Positions 1-7,489 of a stretch of DNA of 19,565 bases are shown piece by piece. The DNA is from Actinomycetes bacterium (GTDB taxonomy: Bacteria > Actinomycetota > CALGFH01): contig JASLIH010000211.1 in assembly GCA_030152105.1 (NCBI GenBank), positions 1 through 19,565 of the forward strand, written 5' to 3'. The notes beneath the pieces were generated by a model that did not search any database, was not told where the DNA came from, and worked only from the letters and a program-made list of their open reading frames with translations. Position 1 is the stretch's first letter. Each line of letters starts with the position of its first letter. A program made the translations under genes and the position numbers.

Positions 1-1
1 A

Positions 2-1861
2 TCCGGCCCCCCGAACCATGCCGCTCCCTTGGCCGACCGCCTGGCGGCGATTGCCCAGGGGGCCGGGATGGCCGTCTGCGGCGGCAACGGCATGGGGTTC
101 TTCAACCTCGACCAGAGCTTGAGGGTCTGCGGCTACCCCGAACCGCCCGACCTGTCCCCCGGGCCGGTGGCGGTGGTCACCCACTCCGGGTCGGTCTTCT
201 CGGCCCTGCTCCACAACGACCGCGGCCTGCGGTTCAACCTGGTCGTCTCGGCCGGCAACGAGCTGGTGACCAGCGCCGCCGCCTACCTCGACCACGCGGT
301 CGAGCTGCCGACCACCCGGGTGGTGGGCCTGTTCCTGGAGACGGTCAGGGAACCGGCGGCGTTCCGGGCCGCCCTGGCCAAGGCGGCCGCCCGGTCCATC
401 CCGGTGGTCGCCCTCAAGGTCGGCCGGGCCGAGGCCGCCCGGGCCATGGTGGCCGCCCATTCCGGCGCCCTTGCCGGCGAGGACGGCGCCTACCAGGCCC
501 TGTTCGACGCCTACGGCGTCGCCCAGGTGACCACCCTCGACGAGCTGGCCGACACCTGCGAGCTCCTCGCCGGCCGCCGCGCCCATCCCGGCGCGCTGGC
601 CGCCATCGGCGACTCCGGCGGCGAACGGGCCCACCTGCTCGACCTGGCCGAGCAGCTCCGGGTCCGGTTCGCCGACATCTCCCAGTCGACCCGCCAGCGT
701 CTGGCCGCCGTGCTGGAGCCCGGCCTCCCCCCCACCAACCCGCTCGACGCCTGGGGCACCGGCAACGACGCCGACCAGATCTTCGCCACCTGCATCCAGG
801 CCCTGCTGGAGGACCCGGCCACCGCCGCCCTGGCCCTCAACCTCGACCTCACCACCGAGCCGACCCCCGACACCAGCTACACCGGCCTCGCCATCGCCGC
901 CGCCGCCTCCACCACCAAGCCCGTGGCCGTCCTGTCCAACCTGACCTCAGCCGCCGACCCCACCGAGGCGGCCACGCTCCGCGCCGCCGGCGTCCCCGTG
1001 CTCGAGGGCACCGCCACGGGTCTGGCCGCCCTGGGGCACCTGTTCGCCTACCGCGACTTCCTGGTCCGAGCGGGGGCTGTGGACAACCCGACACCCCCGC
1101 CACCTGGGTCGGCTACGCTCCCCCACCGGGGGACTCGGCCCGCGGCCGCCGGGGTGGAGGCCGTCCCGGTGCGGGTCGGGGTCAAGCGCACTCGGGACCG
1201 GTGGCGGGCCCGGCTGGGTGAGCCGGGGCGGGCGTTCGACGAGGCGGAGGGGCTGGCACTCCTGGGCGACTGGGGGGTGCCGGTGGTGGCGGCCGAGGTG
1301 GCGGCCAGCCTGGAGGAGGCGGTGGCCGCGGGCGGGCGGGTTGGGTGGCCGGTGGTGCTGAAGACGGCTGCGCCTGGGATCGCGCACAAGTCGGATGTTG
1401 GCGGGGTCGTGCGAGGTCTGGACGGGCCCGAGCGGCTGGCCGCCGCCTACGCCGACCTGGCCGGCCGGCTGGGGCCGCGGGTGCTGGTGGCGGCCATGGC
1501 TGGGCCGGGGGTTGAGCTGGCCCTTGGGGTGGTCCACGACGCCCAGTTCGGCCCCCTGGTGATGGTGGCCGCCGGTGGCGTGCTGGTCGAGGTCCTCGGT
1601 GACCGCCGCTTCGCCCTCGCCCCGGTCGACCATCGCCAGGCGCTGGCCATGCTCGACCGCCTGGCCGTCCGTCGCCTGCTGGACGGCGTCCGCGGCGCCC
1701 CTCCGGCCGACCTGGACGCGGTCGCCGACGCGGTCGTCAACCTCTCCACGCTCGCCGTCGACCTCGGCCCGTCGCTGGCCGCCCTGGACGTGAACCCCCT
1801 GATCGCCGGCGCCGACGGCTGCGTCGCGGTCGACGCCCTGGTGATCGCCCGGAGCGCCTAG
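2..1861 (+). CDS. Acyl-CoA synthetase, ADP-forming (acetate-CoA ligase family), 5'-truncated
   Basis: This enzyme family interconverts an acyl-CoA, ADP and phosphate with the free acid, CoA and ATP, through a phosphohistidine. The reading frame is open from base 2, so the TTG at 29 is probably internal. The N-terminal CoA-binding domain is mostly outside the window. The CoA-ligase (flavodoxin-like) domain runs to about base 1070 and carries the motif HSGALAG at 458-478, whose His is the expected phosphorylation site. After a Pro/Gly/Arg-rich linker (about 1070-1200) comes an ATP-grasp_5 domain with HKSDVGGV at 1385-1408 and a VNPL motif near the end. The acyl substrate cannot be read from sequence. 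The kinase gene follows 21 bp downstream on the same strand. Family assignment is firm; substrate and pathway are unknown. Confidence 0.9.
   Translation, partial: SGPPNHAAPLADRLAAIAQGAGMAVCGGNGMGFFNLDQSLRVCGYPEPPDLSPGPVAVVTHSGSVFSALLHNDRGLRFNLVVSAGNELVTSAAAYLDHAVELPTTRVVGLFLETVREPAAFRAALAKAAARSIPVVALKVGRAEAARAMVAAHSGALAGEDGAYQALFDAYGVAQVTTLDELADTCELLAGRRAHPGALAAIGDSGGERAHLLDLAEQLRVRFADISQSTRQRLAAVLEPGLPPTNPLDAWGTGNDADQIFATCIQALLEDPATAALALNLDLTTEPTPDTSYTGLAIAAAASTTKPVAVLSNLTSAADPTEAATLRAAGVPVLEGTATGLAALGHLFAYRDFLVRAGAVDNPTPPPPGSATLPHRGTRPAAAGVEAVPVRVGVKRTRDRWRARLGEPGRAFDEAEGLALLGDWGVPVVAAEVAASLEEAVAAGGRVGWPVVLKTAAPGIAHKSDVGGVVRGLDGPERLAAAYADLAGRLGPRVLVAAMAGPGVELALGVVHDAQFGPLVMVAAGGVLVEVLGDRRFALAPVDHRQALAMLDRLAVRRLLDGVRGAPPADLDAVADAVVNLSTLAVDLGPSLAALDVNPLIAGADGCVAVDALVIARSA
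1119..1133. repeat. Perfect short palindrome inside the interdomain linker
   Basis: TCCCCC-ACC-GGGGGA forms a 6-bp stem with a 3-nt loop. It lies inside the coding sequence for the linker between the CoA-ligase and ATP-grasp domains. Just upstream is TACGCT at 1114-1119, which fits the actinobacterial -10 pattern TANNNT. Codon choice here is less regular than in the flanking domains. It may be chance in GC-rich DNA, or a remnant of a former intergenic region. Confidence 0.3.
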
Positions 1862-1863
1862 CC

Positions 1864-1872
1864 TGACATACT
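1864..1872 (+). promoter_or_regulatory. Possible extended -10 promoter for the Ser/Thr kinase gene
   Basis: TGACATACT matches an extended -10 (TGN followed by CATACT, close to TATACT). It lies in the 21-bp gap before the kinase ATG at 1883. The hexamer ends 10 bp before the ATG and no Shine-Dalgarno sequence is visible, so a transcript from here would have almost no leader. No clear -35 hexamer was seen. This is a pattern match only. Confidence 0.3.
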
Positions 1873-1882
1873 GGCGCGCGTC

Positions 1883-3472
1883 ATGGGAGCGGATGCCGAC
1901 CGCCGGCTGGTCGCGGGCCGCTATGTCCTCGGGGGGCCGCTGGGCCGGGGCGGGATGGGCACGGTGTGGCGGGCCGACGACGTCCTGCTTGGCCGTCCGG
2001 TGGCGGTCAAGGAGGTGGAGCTGCCGGGCGGGCCGCCCGGGGCCGGACGGGACGCGTTGCGGGAACGGGCGCTGCGGGAGGCCAGAGCGGCGGCCCGGCT
2101 CAACCACCCAGGGGTGGTCACCCTCCACGACGCGGTCGAGGCCGACGACCGCCTGTTCCTGGTCATGGAGCTGGTCGACGCACCGACCCTGCGCGACCTG
2201 GTCGACCGGTCGGGGCCGGTGGGGCACTGGGCGGCGGCCCGGGTCGGGCTGGAGCTGCTGGACGCGCTGGATGCCGCGCACCGGGCCGGGATCGTCCACC
2301 ACGACGTCAAGCCGGCCAACGTCATGGTCGCTCCGAGCGGCCGGGTCAAGCTGGCCGACTTCGGCATCGCCTCGCTCCAGGACGACACCCAGCGGACCCT
2401 CACCGGCGCCACCGGGGCGACGGGCGGCCGTGGGGACGGCCGGGCGGTGACGGCGGCGTTCGGGTCGCTGCCGTACGTGGCCCCCGAGCAGGCCAGCGGC
2501 GGGCCCGCCGGGCCCGCGGCCGACCTGTGGGCGCTCGGGGCGACCCTGTGGTTTGCGGTCGAGGGCGTGGCCCCCTTCGAGCGGGCCGGCCCGGCCGCCA
2601 CCCTCGGGGCCATTCTCCACGACCCGCCCGGCCGCCCGACCCGGGCCGGCCCCCTCGAGCCGGTCCTGCTCGCCCTGCTGGCCAAGGACCCGGACCACCG
2701 CCCCCCGGCCACGCTTCTGCGCCGCATGCTGGAGCCCCTGGCCGCCGTCAGCTCCCCTTCCGCCGCCGCCTCCCACCCCACCGTGCCCCTGGCCGCCGGC
2801 ACCTCCACCGCGCCCTCGGCTGGCACCACCCCCCGGTGGACAACCGGATCCCCCACCTCGGCGGGACCCGGTGCGCTCGCCACGCGTCCGGGTTGGTGGG
2901 GTGCTGGGGTGCCCGCGAGAACCCGGCGGGGTGGGCGCGAACCGCTTCCTGGCTGGACCGCGCCGCCGCGCCGGCGAGGGCGGCGTTGGGGGCGATGGCT
3001 GCTGGCGGCTGGCGGGGTCCTGTTGCTGGTGGCGGTGGCTGGCAGTCTCGGGGACGACCGGGGCGGCGGCCGGGGGCCGGCTGGGCTGGGTGAGCCGGTT
3101 CGGGATGGGCAGTTTGAGTTCGTGGTCCGCTCGGTGGACTGCGGGGCTCGGTTGGTGGGTGAGGGAGTCGGGCGCAAGCCCGCCCTTGGGCAGTTCTGTC
3201 TGGTCGGGCTGCGGGTCGAGAACACCGGTGGGGAGGGTCGCACCTTCGGGGGTGGCCAGCAGTATCTGTTCGATGACATCGGCAAGCGTCACGACCCCGA
3301 CCTGGATGCGACCTTCCGGGATGGTGACGGGCAGTTGCTCTCGACCCACCTCAATCCGGGTCAGCGCCTGGAGGGGACACTGATCTACGACGTTCCCGAC
3401 CCGGTCAGGCTGGCCCGGGTCGAGCTCCACGACGGCCCGTTCAGTGGCGGCGTCAGTGTCGAGCTGGGCTGA
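1883..3472 (+). CDS. Transmembrane Ser/Thr protein kinase (PknB-type) with DUF4352-like C-terminal domain
   Basis: This 529-residue kinase should phosphorylate Ser/Thr residues on cytosolic proteins. The kinase domain covers about residues 14-285. It has the glycine loop GRGGMGTV (21-28), Lys43 of AVK, HHDVKPAN with catalytic Asp141 and Asn146, DFG at 159-161, PEQ at 201-203 and Arg273. The catalytic loop reads HHD where HRD is usual, so the activation-loop-sensing Arg is replaced by His140. A Pro/Thr/Ser-rich linker (about 286-365) and a basic patch precede one membrane helix (371-389). The last about 130 residues resemble the DUF4352 Ig-like domain and should face outside, perhaps as a sensor. 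No Shine-Dalgarno precedes the ATG at 1883, and a promoter-like sequence lies just upstream. It is likely autoregulated by phosphorylation of the activation segment; the ligand is unknown. Confidence 0.92.
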   Translation: MGADADRRLVAGRYVLGGPLGRGGMGTVWRADDVLLGRPVAVKEVELPGGPPGAGRDALRERALREARAAARLNHPGVVTLHDAVEADDRLFLVMELVDAPTLRDLVDRSGPVGHWAAARVGLELLDALDAAHRAGIVHHDVKPANVMVAPSGRVKLADFGIASLQDDTQRTLTGATGATGGRGDGRAVTAAFGSLPYVAPEQASGGPAGPAADLWALGATLWFAVEGVAPFERAGPAATLGAILHDPPGRPTRAGPLEPVLLALLAKDPDHRPPATLLRRMLEPLAAVSSPSAAASHPTVPLAAGTSTAPSAGTTPRWTTGSPTSAGPGALATRPGWWGAGVPARTRRGGREPLPGWTAPPRRRGRRWGRWLLAAGGVLLLVAVAGSLGDDRGGGRGPAGLGEPVRDGQFEFVVRSVDCGARLVGEGVGRKPALGQFCLVGLRVENTGGEGRTFGGGQQYLFDDIGKRHDPDLDATFRDGDGQLLSTHLNPGQRLEGTLIYDVPDPVRLARVELHDGPFSGGVSVELG

Positions 3473-3489
3473 GCTGGCCGGTTACCAGC
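3473..3489. terminator. Weak hairpin between convergent genes
   Basis: GCTGG-(7 nt)-CCAGC starts directly after the kinase stop codon, in the 44-bp gap before the convergent DUF4126 gene. The stem is only 5 bp and there is no T-run on either side. It could help end transcription from both sides, but the evidence is weak. Confidence 0.2.
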
Positions 3490-3516
3490 AGCCGTGGCGG
3501 CGGCCGGCACCTCCCC

Positions 3517-4029
3517 CTAGCCCGGGTCGCGGCCGGCGGTGATCACGGCCACGGCCAGGCCGAGCGCGAACAGGTCCTCGGCCGCGCCGAGCAGGGGGCC
3601 GGGGACGCGGGTGCGTTCGGCCAGCAAGACCCGCGCCCGGGTAGCGGCCCAGGCGCCGGCCCCGGCCCCGACCGCGCCGAGCAGGGCGCCGAGGGGGCGG
3701 GACCGGCCGGCGTCGTAGTGGACGGCCGCGCCGATCGTCCCGCCGGTGGCCAGGCGCTGCAGGAACGGGCCCAAGGTGGTCCGCCAGGGGGTGACCGGGA
3801 GCTTGTCGGCGACCAGCTCGCCAGCGAGGGCCACCAGCGACCCGGCCACCCCCTCGGACGAGCCGAACCGCCGGGCCAGGGTGCCCGCGCCCGGGTCGAA
3901 GCGGCCGTGCTGGGACTCGATGGCCAGAAGGGCCACCGGGACCTGGGAGCGGATGCCGGTGACGAACCCGAGCAGCAGGGCCCTGGCGGGCGGCGGCAGT
4001 GGGGGCAGCAGGGATGGGACCCGGTCCAC
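3517..4029 (-). CDS. DUF4126-type membrane protein
   Basis: This is a 170-residue hydrophobic protein rich in Ala and Gly. It resembles the DUF4126 family: an N-terminal hydrophobic segment with GFVTGIRSQVPVA, then the hallmark ELVADKLPVTPWRT, then glycine-rich segments (GALLGAVGAGAGAWA). It probably spans the inner membrane about four times. No biochemical function is established for the family. The GTG start at 4029 is chosen because AAGGAG lies 5 bp upstream. The divergent phosphotransferase gene begins 41 bp away, so the two probably share the 4030-4070 promoter region. The downstream end converges on the kinase gene. Confidence 0.8.
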   Translation of the reverse strand: MDRVPSLLPPLPPPARALLLGFVTGIRSQVPVALLAIESQHGRFDPGAGTLARRFGSSEGVAGSLVALAGELVADKLPVTPWRTTLGPFLQRLATGGTIGAAVHYDAGRSRPLGALLGAVGAGAGAWAATRARVLLAERTRVPGPLLGAAEDLFALGLAVAVITAGRDPG

Positions 4030-4070
4030 GACGGCTCCTTGGGGCGGCGGGGGTGGATGATGCTCTGTGC

Positions 4071-5036
4071 ATGGCCGCGATCGAGCCGCCCGAAACCGAC
4101 CGGGTCGCCCAGCTCCTGCGCCGCCGCCCGCCGGCGGCCGCCCTCCGCTGGGCGGCGGGCCAGTTCGGCCCCGGGAGCCGGGTGGTGTCGGTGCGCCCGC
4201 TGTCGTCGGCCTGGCTGGCCAACCACGCCGTCGGGGTGGCCGACGCGGCCGGCGCCCTCCACCAGGTGGTCCTGCGCCGCTGGGCCCGGCCCGGCTGGGC
4301 CGAGGAGGACCCCGACTTCACCGCCGCCCGCGAGGCGACCATCCTCGATCTGCTCGCCCCTACCCCGGTGCCGGCGCCGACGGTGGTCGCGGCCGACCCC
4401 GACGCGGACGCCTGCGACGTGCCGGCCCTGCTGCTGACCCTGCTCCCAGGCCATCCGCCCGACCCGGGGGCCGACCTCGACCGTCTGGTCGAGGGCCTGG
4501 CCGCCGCCCTCCCGCCCATCCACGCGGTCACCGTGCCAGGGACCGGCGGCGTCCCCGCCGGCCGGGCAGGGGGCCGGGTGCCTGCCTACCACCGGTTCCA
4601 CGAGCCCGCGGGGCTGGCCCCTCCGGGCTGGTCGGGCCGGCCAGAGCTGTGGCGGCGGGCCTTCGAGGTGAGCGCCGGGCGGCCACCCGACGGCCAGGCC
4701 TGCTTCATCCACCGCGACTACCACCCCGGGAACACTCTGTGGGCCGAGGGCCGGCTGGTCGGGGTGGTCGACTGGGTCGGCGGATCGTGGGGGCCGCCGT
4801 CGGTCGACCTGGGCCACATGCGGCTGAACCTCGCCTGGGACCGCGGCCTGGACGCCGCCGACCGCTTCCTGGCCGCCTACCGGGCCCTCACCGGCCTCGA
4901 CCACCATCCCTGGTGGGACGTTGTCGCGGCGGTCGACTGCGTGCCCGAGCTGGGCTCGCCGGGCCCGCCGCCCGAGCCGTGGCTGCAGCGGATGGAGGAC
5001 CTGGTCGCAGCCGCCCTGGCCCGCCTGGGTGGCTGA
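4071..5036 (+). CDS. Phosphotransferase of the aminoglycoside phosphotransferase (APH) fold
   Basis: This 321-residue protein belongs to the APH/choline-kinase group, which transfers the ATP gamma-phosphate to a small-molecule hydroxyl. The key signature is the Brenner motif FIHRDYHPGNTLW, with catalytic Asp and metal-binding Asn. It is followed by GVVDWVGGSWGPPSVDLGHM, which holds the second metal-binding Asp and the conserved Asp of the C-lobe. The ATG at 4071 avoids overlap with the divergent gene. An in-frame extension to 3999 would run into the neighbour's coding region and its ribosome binding site. No strong Shine-Dalgarno is seen. The substrate is unknown; nothing nearby suggests antibiotic resistance, and a housekeeping sugar or amino-alcohol kinase is equally possible. 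Confidence 0.87.
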   Translation: MAAIEPPETDRVAQLLRRRPPAAALRWAAGQFGPGSRVVSVRPLSSAWLANHAVGVADAAGALHQVVLRRWARPGWAEEDPDFTAAREATILDLLAPTPVPAPTVVAADPDADACDVPALLLTLLPGHPPDPGADLDRLVEGLAAALPPIHAVTVPGTGGVPAGRAGGRVPAYHRFHEPAGLAPPGWSGRPELWRRAFEVSAGRPPDGQACFIHRDYHPGNTLWAEGRLVGVVDWVGGSWGPPSVDLGHMRLNLAWDRGLDAADRFLAAYRALTGLDHHPWWDVVAAVDCVPELGSPGPPPEPWLQRMEDLVAAALARLGG

Positions 5037-5053
5037 GTGGCCGCCGTCGAGCG

Positions 5054-6097
5054 TCAGCGCGGCGTCGGCTCGGGGACCGGTGGAGGCAGCATGAGCAGGC
5101 TGAGGGCCAGACCGAGCAGGCACGCCCAGCTGATCGTCCCGGTCCACAGCTCGGCCGACCAGCCGATGCCGAAGCGGACCGCGACCGCGGCGAAGTAGAC
5201 ACTCCAGGTGACCAGCGGCACGACCGCTCCGGCGGTCCAGAACCGCCCTGGCCGGGCGGCCGACGGTCCCAGCAGGCGCAGCACCCCGTCCACGGCCAGC
5301 CCGGCCACGACCGCGGCGGCCACCATGACCGGCAGGTGATAGGCGTCCACCGCCCCGAGGAGCACGCCAACGGCGCCGTAGATGGTGGCGGCCGTCCCGA
5401 ACGGCGGCCGCCAGCGGCGGACCAGCAGCAGCACGGGTGCGAGCAGGATCAGGTTGGTGGCCTGCACACTCGCCACCTCGTTCAGGAGCGTGGAGTCGTC
5501 GTAGCTGACGACGCCGACGGTCTGGATGAAGGCGGCCCAGTACAGGAAGGCGAAGGCGACCAGCACGGTGACCAGGGTCGCCGAGACCAGCACGGGCAGG
5601 AACCGCCGGTAGCCGGGGGCGGCCGGCTCGGCCGGGTCACCCCAGGCGGCCCGCAGCGGGGTGGACAGGATCAAGGCCATGCCGACGAACAGCAGCAGGT
5701 GGGTCGGGCTGAACAACGCCTCCAGGTCCTGCTCGATCCCGAACAGCGAGTGCCAGGTCATGTCGCCCGCCCCACCCACGGCGAACACCACGACGCCGAC
5801 GACGGCCAGGCCGTACCCGGCCGGGAACGCCGCCAGCCCGGACCGCTCTGGCCGGCGGGTCCGGGCCGCGGTGGCCAGCACCCAGGCGGCGGTGGCGAGA
5901 AAGCCGGAGTAGAAGACCGCATGCCAGGGGGTGAAGAAGGTCTCCAGGCCCTGCAGGTTGGTGTGCGCCCAGCCGTCCACCACCAGACCGACCAGCAGCC
6001 AGGTGCCCAGCAGCACGGTCACCGCGTCGACTCGCCACGACACCCGAAGCTGGTCAGTGGGCGTGTCGGCCGGCGTCCGCTGTGCGGTTGCCGACAT
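5054..6097 (-). CDS. Multipass membrane protein with conserved-looking His/Asp/Glu clusters, unknown function
   Basis: This is a 347-residue integral membrane protein with about eight to ten hydrophobic helices; I recognise no named enzyme. The ATG at 6097 is preceded by GGAGGGAGG, which fixes the start. Polar residues cluster in and next to the first helices: DGWAHTN (Asp41, His45), FTPWHAVFYSG (His59), GDMTWH (Asp112, His116), Glu122 and SPTHLLLF (His133), with His254 in a later segment (VDAYHLP). Such acid/His sets in a membrane protein suggest metal or haem binding, but this is inference. The gene ends 17 bp from the convergent APH-fold gene and is divergent from the patatin gene. From memory, similar uncharacterised proteins occur in other actinobacteria. 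Confidence 0.85.
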   Translation of the reverse strand: MSATAQRTPADTPTDQLRVSWRVDAVTVLLGTWLLVGLVVDGWAHTNLQGLETFFTPWHAVFYSGFLATAAWVLATAARTRRPERSGLAAFPAGYGLAVVGVVVFAVGGAGDMTWHSLFGIEQDLEALFSPTHLLLFVGMALILSTPLRAAWGDPAEPAAPGYRRFLPVLVSATLVTVLVAFAFLYWAAFIQTVGVVSYDDSTLLNEVASVQATNLILLAPVLLLVRRWRPPFGTAATIYGAVGVLLGAVDAYHLPVMVAAAVVAGLAVDGVLRLLGPSAARPGRFWTAGAVVPLVTWSVYFAAVAVRFGIGWSAELWTGTISWACLLGLALSLLMLPPPVPEPTPR

Positions 6098-6180
6098 CGC
6101 ACCCTCCCTCCGCCAAGCATGCTCCTGGTGGAGCCGGATTGGTAGCGGCCGACTTGCGCGGTGGAGCCCGGCCGCTCCCG

Positions 6181-6193
6181 TAGGATGGGACGG
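6181..6193 (+). promoter_or_regulatory. Possible -10 box placed for a leaderless patatin mRNA
   Basis: TAGGAT at 6181-6186 fits TANNNT and ends 7 bp before the ATG at 6194, the spacing typical of leaderless actinobacterial transcripts. The intervening GGGACGG could instead act as a weak ribosome binding site. No -35 at normal spacing was found. Confidence 0.3.
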
Positions 6194-7489
6194 ATGACCG
6201 ATACGGGACGAACCAGGGTGGCCATCGCCTGCCAGGGCGGCGGCAGCCACACCGCCTTCACCGCCGGGGTGCTCAAGCGGCTGCTCGGGGCCGAAGAGCT
6301 GGCCGGCTATGAGGTCGTCGGCCTGAGCGGCACCTCGGGCGGCGCGGTGTGCGCGCTGCTCGCCTGGTCGGCCCTGCTGGAGGGCGACCCGCCGGCCGCC
6401 GGCCGGCTGCTGGAGGAGTTCTGGGCCGACAACTCGGCCACCACCCCGCTGGAGCAGCTGGTCAACGCCTGGGTGGTGTGGGCGGCCAGGCTGGAGAACC
6501 TGGTCGTGCTGCCGGCGGTCAGCCCGTACGACACCTACGGGTCGGTGACCGCGCTGGAGGAGTTCCGCCGCATGCTGGAGCGGCGGGTCGACTTCGGCCG
6601 CTTCGCCGCCCAGCCCGATGGGGCCGGGCCGATGCTGCTGCTCGGGGCCGTCGACGTCCTCTCGGGCGAGTTCAAGGCGTTCAACAGCTGGCGCGACCGG
6701 ATCACCGCCGACATGGTCCTGGCCTCGGCGGCCATCCCGACCCTGTTCCGGGCCGTGCGGGTCGGGGACGGCACCTACTGGGACGGCCTGTTCTCCCAGA
6801 ACCCGCCGGTCAGGGAGCTGGTTGACACCCGGCCGGACGAGCTCTGGGTGATCCAGATCAACCCAAGGCGCTGGGACGGCGAGCCAAGAACCATGGTCGA
6901 GATCGCCGACCGGCGCAACGAGCTCGCTGGCAACCTGTCGCTGCACCAGGAGCTCGGCTTCATCGAGAAGGTCGACCAGCTGCTCGCCGAGGGCCGGCTG
7001 GCCGACGACGGCCGCTACAAGCAGATCGTGGTCCGGGTGATCGAGCTGGCACGGCCCCGGCTGTCGCGGTCGCTCGGCACCGCCTCCAAGCTGAACCGCG
7101 ACCCGGCCTTCCTCCGCGACCTGATCGCCCACGGCGAGGCCAGGGCGGCCGAGTTCCTGGCCGCGCTGGCCTTCGAGGCCGCCTGGCGCCAGCGCGACCC
7201 CAAGGCCGTGCTGGCCTGCTTCGCCGACGACGCCGAGCTGGTCTCGGGGCCGCCGTTCCCGGACCGGGGCAGCCTCCGTGGCAGGAGCCAGATCCGCCAG
7301 TTCGTGCGCCAGCACCTGACCACCGACCTGCACGTCGACCCGACCCGCAAGCAGGTGGCCCGGGACCGGGTCAGCTGGACGGTGCGGGCCTACCGGGACG
7401 GCGCCGGCGAGCCGGTCCTGGGCCGGGCCGAGGCCGAGCTGCGGGCGGGCAAGGTCACCGCCCTGCGCCTCGGGGACAGGACAGGCTAG
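6194..7489 (+). CDS. Patatin-like phospholipase fused to a SnoaL/NTF2-like domain
   Basis: This 431-residue protein has two parts. Residues about 7-300 form a patatin-like acyl hydrolase, expected to cleave acyl esters of lipids with a Ser-Asp dyad. The oxyanion-hole loop is CQGGGSHTAF (13-22), the nucleophile elbow is GTSGG (Ser48), and the Asp-Gly of the dyad is in YWDGLF (Asp197). Residues about 318-427 look like a SnoaL/NTF2 fold (AAWRQRDPKAVLACFADDA and the following strands), a small ligand-binding or dimerisation cone. No signal peptide is seen, so it is probably cytosolic. ATG 6194 is preferred over ATG 6185 and GTG 6161 because GGGACGG precedes it and the catalytic fold starts right after it. 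The stop shares CTAG with the convergent phosphoesterase gene. Confidence 0.88.
   Translation: MTDTGRTRVAIACQGGGSHTAFTAGVLKRLLGAEELAGYEVVGLSGTSGGAVCALLAWSALLEGDPPAAGRLLEEFWADNSATTPLEQLVNAWVVWAARLENLVVLPAVSPYDTYGSVTALEEFRRMLERRVDFGRFAAQPDGAGPMLLLGAVDVLSGEFKAFNSWRDRITADMVLASAAIPTLFRAVRVGDGTYWDGLFSQNPPVRELVDTRPDELWVIQINPRRWDGEPRTMVEIADRRNELAGNLSLHQELGFIEKVDQLLAEGRLADDGRYKQIVVRVIELARPRLSRSLGTASKLNRDPAFLRDLIAHGEARAAEFLAALAFEAAWRQRDPKAVLACFADDAELVSGPPFPDRGSLRGRSQIRQFVRQHLTTDLHVDPTRKQVARDRVSWTVRAYRDGAGEPVLGRAEAELRAGKVTALRLGDRTG

Noticed and set aside
947..3430. Very long open frame on the - strand opposite the acyl-CoA synthetase and kinase genes
   Set aside because: Composition is Gly/Pro/Arg/Gln-rich with no recognisable domain. 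It spans two genes with clear motifs on the other strand, a normal effect of high GC.
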